A DNA stretch of 5,329 nt from an uncultured Persicitalea sp. (lineage in GTDB: Bacteria; Bacteroidota; Bacteroidia; Cytophagales; Spirosomataceae), in NCBI GenBank assembly GCA_950075905.1, contig CATMVR010000411.1, positions 1-5,329 on the forward strand. Direction: 5' to 3'. A program made the translations under genes and the position numbers. Below, piece after piece: positions 1 through 4,702 of this stretch. The notes beneath the pieces were generated by a model that was not told the origin of the DNA, ran no database searches, and was given only the letters and a program-made list of their open reading frames with translations. Position 1 is the first letter of the stretch; each line of letters starts with the position of its first letter.

Positions 1-725
1 CCTGCCGTACCCTCGGCATCATACTGAGCCGATGGGCTGGTGATTACCTCCACCGACTTAATCTGATTGGCCGGTAGCTGCTGCAGGGCATCGGCAATAC
101 TGCTGGCCATTACGGCCGAGGGCTTGCCGTTGATCAGTACCCGTATGTTGGAGCTACCGCGTAGTTGCAGGTTACCGTCCAGATCTACGCTCAAGCCGGG
201 CACTTTTTTCATCAGGTCGGCCGCCGTTGCCCCCGGATCAAGGTCTTTTTCGGCATTGTAGACAATTCGGTCGAGTTTATCCTCGATCAGGGCTCTTTCG
301 CCGATGACCGAAACCTCCTTCAAAGTTTTAGCGCTTCGTTGCAGAGCAATGGTACCCAGCTGTACCAGTTCCCTACCACTTCCCACCATAAACGGGCTAC
401 CCTTGAATGCCTCAAAGCCCAGTGAGCTAATAGAAAGCCGGTACTCTGCCGCCGATACCCCGGCTATGATAAACCGACCTTTGTCGTCGGTAATGGTGCC
501 GTCTACAATCTTACCCGTAGCCGTATGGACGAGGGCCACAGAAGCGTACTCTATGGGAGTCCTGGCGGTAACATCCTCAATGGTACCTATAATTTTGCCG
601 TCTCCTTTCAAAACGGGCTGAGCTACTGCCAGGGCTGCTCCCGAAGGTTTGGGAGCAGGACCCTGGGCGAGTGTTAGCCGGGCGGTAAGTAGACCCACGG
701 CGGCCAGAAGGAGTAATTTTTTCAT
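1..725 (-). CDS. TonB-dependent receptor-like outer membrane beta-barrel protein, N-terminal part (partial)
   Basis: Role: an outer-membrane protein that probably imports a ligand using TonB energy; the substrate cannot be told from this part. The frame opens at ATG 723-725 and stays open for 241 codons to the left edge, so the beta-barrel is outside the window. Residues 1-20 (MKKLLLLAAVGLLTARLTLA) look like a Sec signal peptide with a probable cut just before Gln21. Residues about 45-128 form a carboxypeptidase-regulatory-like beta-sandwich (IGTIEDVTARTPIEYASV, DDKGRF, SLGFEAF), typical of Bacteroidota receptors. LKEVSVIGER at 135-144 is the usual TonB-box-region/linker signature. Residues about 150-241 are a plug domain: KVPGLSVDLDGNLQLRG, IRVLINGKPS, LPANQIKSVEVITSPSAQYD and EGTA. 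That set matches the OMP_b-brl_3 (outer membrane beta-barrel family) group better than classic SusC. No SusD partner is visible. The start is chosen because the signal peptide begins there; no clear Shine-Dalgarno precedes it. Family recognition is firm; substrate unknown. Confidence 0.93.
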   Translation of the reverse strand, partial: MKKLLLLAAVGLLTARLTLAQGPAPKPSGAALAVAQPVLKGDGKIIGTIEDVTARTPIEYASVALVHTATGKIVDGTITDDKGRFIIAGVSAAEYRLSISSLGFEAFKGSPFMVGSGRELVQLGTIALQRSAKTLKEVSVIGERALIEDKLDRIVYNAEKDLDPGATAADLMKKVPGLSVDLDGNLQLRGSSNIRVLINGKPSAVMASSIADALQQLPANQIKSVEVITSPSAQYDAEGTA

Positions 726-781
726 GGCTAATAGATGAAAACGTGAATAGTTAAGTGAAAAATTAAGATTTGCATACCTTG

Positions 782-805
782 ACCAGGCTTCCTTACCAGC
801 CTGGT
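782..805. repeat. Strong inverted repeat (8-bp stem, 8-nt loop)
   Basis: ACCAGGCT at 782-789 pairs perfectly with AGCCTGGT at 798-805 around the loop TCCTTACC, giving a GC-rich stem of eight base pairs. Read on the minus strand it begins at the stop codon of the small frame at 805-996 and lies about 57 nt upstream of the receptor start codon. It could end a short minus-strand transcript or shape the receptor leader. No T-tract follows it on the minus strand, so it is not a textbook intrinsic terminator. Confidence 0.6.
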
Positions 806-996
806 TATTTGACTGCAAGCTTAACTACTGCCGAAATGCCATTAAATAAAATGGGACGGAAAGACCGGAAATTGGGACGAGATGGTGCACCCGTATAGGT
901 ATACGTTTCATCGTCGGATCTGAAACCAAAGATTTCATGATGCAATAAGGTTAGTTGAAAAATTTTGTGCAAAGCACTTTGAAAAACAAAGTTCAT
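805..996 (-). CDS. Doubtful small open reading frame, 63 codons, unrecognised
   Basis: From ATG 994-996 the frame reads MNFVFQSALHKIFQLTLL and continues to SRPNFRSFRPILFNG and a basic AVVKLAVK end, with TAA at 805-807. It is open further upstream to a TTG at 1048-1050, which would add 18 residues. I recognise no domain, signal peptide or membrane helix. For it: the frame ends exactly at the hairpin at 782-805, and a candidate promoter lies upstream at 1048-1078. Against it: the start lies right beside a palindromic DNA repeat, there is no ribosome site, and an open frame of this length is expected by chance. It may simply be the untranslated leader of the receptor gene at 1-725. Confidence 0.2.
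   Translation of the reverse strand: MNFVFQSALHKIFQLTLLHHEIFGFRSDDETYTYTGAPSRPNFRSFRPILFNGISAVVKLAVK
971..992. repeat. Palindromic repeat copy 1, possible operator
   Basis: The core is ACTTTG (976-981), five A residues, then CAAAGT (987-992), a perfect inverted repeat with 6-bp arms. With the preceding AAAGC it forms a 22-bp unit that matches copy 2 at 1032-1053 in 20 of 22 positions. A third half-site, CAAAG at 970-974, faces the core. The symmetry and size suit a dimeric DNA-binding regulator. Function is inferred; no binding protein is identified. Confidence 0.6.
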
Positions 997-1031
997 GACC
1001 AAAAAAAATAAGCGCGTTTTTTCTATATTTA

Positions 1032-1053
1032 AAAGTACTTTGAAATACAAAGT
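1032..1053. repeat. Palindromic repeat copy 2, possible operator over a promoter
   Basis: The core is ACTTTG (1037-1042), AAATA, CAAAGT (1048-1053); the arms extend to 7 bp with T1036 and A1054. It is the second copy of the 22-bp unit at 971-992, offset by 61 bp, with differences at only two positions. Its right arm supplies the TTTG of the candidate minus-strand -7 box at 1048-1055, so a protein bound here would be expected to block or reposition polymerase. Confidence 0.6.
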
Positions 1054-1078
1054 AAAGTCAAGATTTTCGAATAGTCAA
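1048..1078 (-). promoter_or_regulatory. Candidate Bacteroidota-type promoter for the receptor transcript
   Basis: Read on the minus strand, ATTG with its TTG at 1078-1076 is followed after 20 nt by TTACTTTG at 1055-1048. The Bacteroidota consensus is TTTG, about 19-21 nt, then TAnnTTTG, so the spacing fits and the -7 box differs at one fixed position (T for A). Transcription would start near 1040 and run through a leader of about 315 nt before the receptor ATG. The -7 box overlaps palindromic repeat copy 2, which suggests regulation. No better match to the consensus was found between here and the receptor start. Confidence 0.4.
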
Positions 1079-1151
1079 TAGCAGAAGTAAAATTTTATGC
1101 AAACAGGCTGTCGTATGTCTTTAGAATGCTTCACATACCTGCCTCATCCCG

Positions 1152-1195
1152 CCTCCAAAGGAGGGAAAACCAATTGGGTTTGGGGAGGTCAAACC
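1152..1195. repeat. Nested inverted repeats, REP-like or alternative-hairpin element
   Basis: CCTCC (1152-1156) pairs with GGAGG (1160-1164) across AAA. AAACC (1167-1171) pairs with GGTTT (1177-1181) across AATTG. GGTTTG (1177-1182) can instead pair with CAAACC (1190-1195). The first CCTCC could also pair with a second GGAGG at 1184-1188, enclosing the middle hairpin. So the same segments take part in competing structures. Short G/C-run palindromes of this style occur as dispersed intergenic repeats in Bacteroidota genomes; that assignment is inference because only one copy is in view. Confidence 0.45.
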
Positions 1196-1410
1196 AACTT
1201 TCCCGGTAAAAAGGCGTACTTTTTTTGTGATCCAACCCATAAATCAGGTCATTCGTCCCAGGTTTTTTCCGAAGCGGGTAAGGCTGGCTAATCTTGCTGC
1301 ACCAAATGGTACGCACGGCTTTCCGAAGGGATCCATCAACAGGCAGCTCCCACTGTTCTCTCCTGATAGCAGCGTACGAATAAGGAGATAATCTGATTTC
1401 GTATACTTTC

Positions 1411-2940
1411 ATGAAAAATCTTACATTAATGATCAATTTATTAAAGCATCCGGAGACATTCCGGAAAGCGGAGGCGGGGTTGGTGACTTCGGTGTATATG
1501 ATCCTGGTTTTTTCAATGGCCACTGCCGGGTTGGACGATACCCCCAAGATCCATTTCGACGAAGCCCGGCTGCCTTTTGGCTACTACGAAAACTACGTTT
1601 TTCCAAATCTGATCCGGTATACGGTGCTATTTGGTGCCTTTCTGCTGTTGCATTTCCGGTTGGTTCCACCGCTATTTCAGAAAGAGGAGGTATTCTCCCA
1701 CGCCTTCTTCATTTTCCTGACCTTCCTGGGCACCGGTCTGTTACTTGGTGTGGCAGATACCTACACCCGCTACTACCTGTATGGTACCTACAACACCGAA
1801 GAGGTGGTGTATAGCATAGTGTTTCGCGATAGCCTCATAGATGCCTTCGTGCTTGTGCTGCTGGTGGGTATCTATTCTGTGCTGAGGCACGCAGGGCAGC
1901 TGGTAATCAACGACTCAGAGACCATTCAGCCCCGGTACCGCACCATTTCCAAAGATAGCCTGGTGGCCCTGGCAGTGTGGTTTATCAGCCTGGTACTGCT
2001 GGTCATCGCCGAGATGGACGCAGAGCTGGTGCTCGGTTGGGGCATCGTAATACCTTCGGCTCTGGCGTTGTATATTTTTGCGTTTTTTCGACTCATACCT
2101 GCCTCACTTGCTACCAAAAGGCCTTTTCTGTACTACATGCTACGGATAGTCCTCACCCTGGTAGCGGCGGTGATTCCGTTGTTGTTCATTCTGATCGCCC
2201 TCACCAATGACCCCGATATATCTCTGGGGATCGTATTTTTCAATACCACGTGTCAGTTTTTAATAACAGCACCACTGGCCTGGATACTTTTCAAGCGCTA
2301 TGCCCGCGACAACGAAGAGCTTTTTACTCTGAAAAAAGAGCTTGGGCAGACCTACGCCAGCGTAGACTTTCTCCGCTCGCAGATCAACCCTCATTTTTTG
2401 TTCAATGCCCTGAATACCATCTACGGAACGGCCATTCAGGAAAAAGCGGAGCGTACCAGCGAGGGTATCGAAAAACTGGGCGACATGATGCGCTTCATGC
2501 TGCAGGAAAATATGCAGGAAAAAATTCCGTTGGTGCGCGAAACGGAGTACCTCACTAATTATATAAGCCTGCAAAAGCTTCGCACCGACCCTATACCCAC
2601 CATTCTGGTGCAGGTCGAGATACAGCAACCGACCCATCCCGTTCAGATTGCCCCCATGCTGCTGATCCCCTTTGTGGAAAATGCCTTTAAGCACGGCATC
2701 AGTTTCCGCGAGCCTTCTCATATCATGATTTCCCTGGAAGTGAAAGAGCACGTCCTGCATTTTGATGTCCACAACAGCAAGCACGACCGCCAGGGGAACG
2801 ACCCCGAGAAAAACAACAACGGCATCGGTTTGCCCAACGTCCGGCAACGCCTGCAGCTACTATACCCTGGTCGGCACGAGCTGATGGTCCGGGAAAACGT
2901 CCGGGAGTTTTTTGTTCATCTTACCATCCGGTTGCAGTAG
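1411..2940 (+). CDS. Membrane sensor histidine kinase, LytS/YehU type (His_kinase family)
   Basis: Role: inner-membrane sensor that autophosphorylates on histidine and passes phosphate to a response regulator, almost certainly the LytTR protein encoded next at 3034-3717. The 509 residues begin with about seven or eight hydrophobic segments (roughly 22-40, 68-86, 96-115, 140-159, 183-200, 206-229, 240-264 and 270-294) with short loops, so sensing is probably within or close to the membrane. A short amphipathic linker (about 295-318) leads to the His_kinase domain: LRSQINPHFLFNALNTIYG at 321-339 carries the phosphoacceptor His328. The ATPase part shows the N box PFVENAFKHG at 420-429 and the G box GIGLPNVRQRL at 471-481; the only other glycine-rich motif of classic kinases is absent, as is normal in this family. 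The length is usual. ATG 1411 is the first start after an in-frame TAA at 1381-1383; Met7 at 1429 is an alternative. The signal is unknown. Confidence 0.95.
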   Translation: MKNLTLMINLLKHPETFRKAEAGLVTSVYMILVFSMATAGLDDTPKIHFDEARLPFGYYENYVFPNLIRYTVLFGAFLLLHFRLVPPLFQKEEVFSHAFFIFLTFLGTGLLLGVADTYTRYYLYGTYNTEEVVYSIVFRDSLIDAFVLVLLVGIYSVLRHAGQLVINDSETIQPRYRTISKDSLVALAVWFISLVLLVIAEMDAELVLGWGIVIPSALALYIFAFFRLIPASLATKRPFLYYMLRIVLTLVAAVIPLLFILIALTNDPDISLGIVFFNTTCQFLITAPLAWILFKRYARDNEELFTLKKELGQTYASVDFLRSQINPHFLFNALNTIYGTAIQEKAERTSEGIEKLGDMMRFMLQENMQEKIPLVRETEYLTNYISLQKLRTDPIPTILVQVEIQQPTHPVQIAPMLLIPFVENAFKHGISFREPSHIMISLEVKEHVLHFDVHNSKHDRQGNDPEKNNNGIGLPNVRQRLQLLYPGRHELMVRENVREFFVHLTIRLQ

Positions 2941-2969
2941 ATGCAGCCCTTCAATCCGCATAGGTTAGC

Positions 2970-3000
2970 TTGTCTTGTACAGGCTACCTGAGTACTTTTA
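2970..3000 (+). promoter_or_regulatory. Weak candidate internal promoter before the regulator gene
   Basis: TTG at 2970-2972 is followed after 20 nt by TACTTTTA at 2993-3000, one fixed position away from the Bacteroidota TAnnTTTG box. The spacing is right, but both boxes are imperfect and the region is AT-rich, so a chance match is quite possible. If real, it would let the regulator be made separately from the kinase. Confidence 0.2.
2977..2999 (+). terminator. Weak hairpin with short T-run between kinase and regulator, possible attenuator
   Basis: CAGG (2980-2983) pairs with CCTG (2987-2990) around CTA; with a two-base bulge (2991-2992) the stem extends by GTA (2977-2979) to TAC (2993-2995), and TTTT follows at 2996-2999. 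A wider TTGTAC (2975-2980) and GTACAA (3008-3013) pair could form instead. The stem is short, so full termination is unlikely; it may lower read-through from the kinase into the regulator or mark a processing site. Confidence 0.2.
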
Positions 3001-3033
3001 TGTTATGGTACAAACTGTTCCCACCCAAAGGTT

Positions 3034-3717
3034 ATGATGAAGGCTATCGCGATAGACGACGAACCCATCGCACTCGAAATTGTAAAAGCGCACGCGTCAA
3101 AAGTACCGTTTGTATCGCTGATGGCGGAGTTTACCGACGCCTTCAAGGCCATGGAATACCTGCAGCAGGAAAACGTGGACCTCATTTTTCTTGACATCAA
3201 GATGCCTGATATTTCGGGCATCGAGTTTTTTCAGAGCCTGAGCAGAAAGCCCCTGCTCATTTTTACTACTGCCTATTCGGAACACGCCGTAACGGGGTAT
3301 GAGCTGGATGCCGTCGACTATCTGTTAAAACCTTTTTCGCTGGCCCGGTTTATGAAAGGGTGCAACAAGGCACTGGAACTATACAATTTGCGCTACACCG
3401 TGGAAGAGCCGAACTACCTCTTTATCAAGACTGGCTACGAGCAAATCAGGGTGATGTTTGATGACATATTGTATGTGGAAGCGACGGAAAATTACGTCAC
3501 TTTCCTCATGAGGGACAAAAGCATTCTTTCCCGCATGACCTTTCAGGAAGCCATACAGCTACTGCCAGCCGACCGGTTTGTAAGGGTACACCGTTCCTAT
3601 TTTGTAGCTCTCGCCCATATCGAGCGGGCAGAGCGCCATCAGCTTAGCCTGGGCAAACACAAGGTACCCGTCAGTGAAGCCTACCGGCTCAACCTGATGG
3701 CCCTTCTCAATCGGTAA
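3034..3717 (+). CDS. LytTR-family response regulator, partner of the upstream kinase
   Basis: Role: cytoplasmic transcription regulator activated by phosphate from the kinase encoded at 1411-2940. Residues 1-118 are a receiver domain: acidic pocket Asp8/Asp9, phosphoacceptor Asp54 in IFLDIKMPDISG, switch Thr78 in IFTTAYSEHA, and Lys99-Pro100 in DYLLKPFS. Residues about 127-226 are a LytTR DNA-binding domain: YLFIKTGYEQIRV, ILYVEATENYVTF, FVRVHRSYFVAL and KVPVSEAYR. LytTR proteins bind short direct repeats with an all-beta fold rather than a helix-turn-helix. At 227 residues it has the normal two-domain length. Two adjacent ATG codons occur (3034 and 3037); AAAGG at 3027-3031 is better spaced for the second, giving the usual MKAIAIDDE start, but the difference is one residue. 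The 93-nt gap to the kinase is longer than usual for such pairs and holds a weak hairpin and possible promoter. Targets are not visible. Confidence 0.95.
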   Translation: MMKAIAIDDEPIALEIVKAHASKVPFVSLMAEFTDAFKAMEYLQQENVDLIFLDIKMPDISGIEFFQSLSRKPLLIFTTAYSEHAVTGYELDAVDYLLKPFSLARFMKGCNKALELYNLRYTVEEPNYLFIKTGYEQIRVMFDDILYVEATENYVTFLMRDKSILSRMTFQEAIQLLPADRFVRVHRSYFVALAHIERAERHQLSLGKHKVPVSEAYRLNLMALLNR

Positions 3718-4013
3718 GGATTTTGGATTGCATTCAGGTTGAGATTGTTCAATTGGAGCAATTTATAAATTGAAGCGCTCATCACCCGGCTACGACACGG
3801 CGATTTGTTTGTTCGAAATAAAGGCCATAGCGTGAATGGCACTTCCTTCAAATTGGCTTTGTCAATAATGACAGCCAGCATACTGCCTGGTTGAGCAGGT
3901 GGCATGTCATATCCAAGTATGGGTTTCCCTACACCTACATGTACAATTACCCCTCAGACTGACATTTTGCATTAAAAGAGGTATGCTAATTTTTATGAAC
4001 AAACACTATTTGA
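3718..4013. other. Convergent intergenic gap with a 14-bp AT palindrome
   Basis: This gap separates the converging ends of the regulator and HAD genes. CAATTTATAAATTG at 3759-3772 is a perfect 14-bp palindrome about 40 nt after the regulator stop; it lacks a T-run and is AT-rich, so it is a poor terminator. GCAT (about 3969-3972) and ATGC (about 3983-3986) make a weak hairpin after the HAD gene. A minus-strand frame at 3681-3905 (74 codons) overlaps the regulator's end and shows no recognisable family. I see no convincing gene or strong terminator for either side. Confidence 0.6.
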
Positions 4014-4673
4014 TCAATCAAAAAGCGCCACTACCCGGTTATAGCTCATTTCCCGATAGTCTTCAATATACAAATCACAAGGCGGCAGTTCCTCTTTGGG
4101 ATGGGACGTAAGTACCCCAACGACTTTCATTCCGGCGTTGATGGCGGCAGATACCCCCGAGAAGGAATCTTCGAACACCACGCAGTCGGCAGGTGATACG
4201 CCCAAACGCTGGGCGGAAGTAAGGTACACCTGCGGGTCGGGCTTGTGGGCGGTTACGTCCTCACTCGCCATAAACGACTCCATGTAGGCGGGCAGGTTGA
4301 GTTTGCCCGAAATGAGATCGAGGTTGGCGCGGGGAGCCGATGTAGCTACGGCGGTTTTGATACCGTTTGCTTTCAGATCTTTCACAAATTCAAAAAAGCC
4401 CCGAATTGGCTCTACGTTGGGTGCATAGATTTCACGGAAGAGGCTTTCCTTTTCGTCTTCCAACTCCAAAAACTCCTCTCCTACTATTTCCCGCTGCAAA
4501 AAATGTTTCAGGATATAGCTATTGCTTTTGCCGAACATGTGCTGGGCAAATTCCTCATCGGTAGGGCTCAGATCACGCTTAGCAAAAAAGGCGCGAAAAG
4601 CCTGGGAATGGTACGGGTTAGTATGGACGATCACTCCGTCCATATCAAAAATAACGGCTAGTTCTGTTTTCAT
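4014..4673 (-). CDS. HAD-superfamily hydrolase, subfamily IA (beta-phosphoglucomutase-like)
   Basis: Role: a cytoplasmic Mg2+-dependent phosphatase or phosphomutase, probably acting on a sugar phosphate or similar small metabolite; the exact substrate cannot be read from sequence. All four HAD motifs are present, counting from ATG 4671-4673: motif I FDMDGV with nucleophile Asp10 and acid/base Asp12; motif II VATSAP with Thr111/Ser112; motif III HKPDP with Lys144; motif IV VVFEDSFSGV with Glu168/Asp169. Residues about 17-85 form the helical C1 cap placed after motif I, and the HKPDP and EDS motifs are typical of the beta-phosphoglucomutase/YcjU-like group. The 219-residue length is normal. An in-frame ATG six codons upstream (4691) is less likely because a promoter -7 box sits between the two starts. 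The position after DGVIV is His17 where beta-phosphoglucomutases usually have Asp, so mutase activity should not be assumed. Confidence 0.93.
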   Translation of the reverse strand: MKTELAVIFDMDGVIVHTNPYHSQAFRAFFAKRDLSPTDEEFAQHMFGKSNSYILKHFLQREIVGEEFLELEDEKESLFREIYAPNVEPIRGFFEFVKDLKANGIKTAVATSAPRANLDLISGKLNLPAYMESFMASEDVTAHKPDPQVYLTSAQRLGVSPADCVVFEDSFSGVSAAINAGMKVVGVLTSHPKEELPPCDLYIEDYREMSYNRVVALFD

Positions 4674-4677
4674 ACCA

Positions 4678-4685
4678 CAAAGGTA
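4678..4685 (-). promoter_or_regulatory. Perfect -7 box (TAnnTTTG), probably giving a leaderless HAD mRNA
   Basis: On the minus strand TACCTTTG matches the Bacteroidota TAnnTTTG box exactly and ends only four bases before the HAD ATG at 4673. The expected start of transcription would fall at or next to the ATG, leaving no room for a ribosome-binding site. No clear TTTG was found at the usual distance upstream, where the peptidase gene is still being read. The box decides the HAD start in favour of 4673 and suggests transcription independent of the peptidase. Confidence 0.5.
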
Positions 4686-4702
4686 GGGCACCAGACCGAC
4701 AT

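Larger units (their letters stand above)
726..1410. other. Divergent intergenic region between receptor and kinase genes
   Basis: This 685-bp stretch has no gene I can call with confidence. It is AT-rich up to about 1100 and more mixed after that. It holds a hairpin at 782-805, a doubtful small minus-strand frame at 805-996, two palindromic 22-bp repeats at 971-992 and 1032-1053, a candidate minus-strand promoter at 1048-1078 and nested inverted repeats at 1152-1195. Between about 1200 and 1410 I see only open frames without recognisable protein character. No plus-strand TAnnTTTG box was found for the kinase; the nearest partial matches are TACTTTTT near 1215-1222 and TAATCTTG near 1290-1297, both without a good upstream TTTG. 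An AAGGAG at 1382-1387 lies more than 20 nt from the kinase ATG, too far to serve as its ribosome site. Confidence 0.7.

Noticed and set aside
67..621. Three overlapping plus-strand frames across the receptor gene
   Set aside because: The minus-strand frame carries a signal peptide, regulatory-like domain and plug motifs throughout; the plus-strand frames are shadows.
971..1053. CRISPR-like repeat pair
   Set aside because: There are only two copies, they are 22 bp long and there is one interval; no cas gene is present. The palindromes fit operators better.
1097..1291. Plus-strand 64-codon frame upstream of the kinase
   Set aside because: It reads through the nested inverted repeats, has no ribosome site and no recognisable protein features.
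1382..1387. AAGGAG as a ribosome-binding site for the kinase
   Set aside because: It is more than 20 nt from ATG 1411, and the only closer in-frame codons are CTG 1393 and ATT 1396, which are unlikely starts in a group that rarely relies on Shine-Dalgarno sites.
1131..1547. Minus-strand open frame of 138 codons, with an ATG at 1410-1412 (MKVYEIRLSPYSYAAI...)
   Set aside because: It overlaps the kinase start head-on, shares the palindromic TTTCATGAAA with it, shows no family signature and is read through the inverted-repeat cluster at 1152-1195. Judged a chance frame, though a decayed gene remnant cannot be fully excluded.
2260..2847. Minus-strand 195-codon frame inside the kinase gene
   Set aside because: It is a shadow antisense to the well-supported His_kinase domain and its translation shows no family motifs.
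3681..3905. Minus-strand 74-codon frame after the regulator
   Set aside because: It overlaps the regulator's conserved C-terminus, has no recognisable domain and no promoter or ribosome site; it could be a remnant but the support is too thin to list as a gene.
4245..4661. Plus-strand 138-codon frame antisense to the HAD gene
   Set aside because: All four HAD motifs are on the opposite strand; this frame has no motifs of its own.
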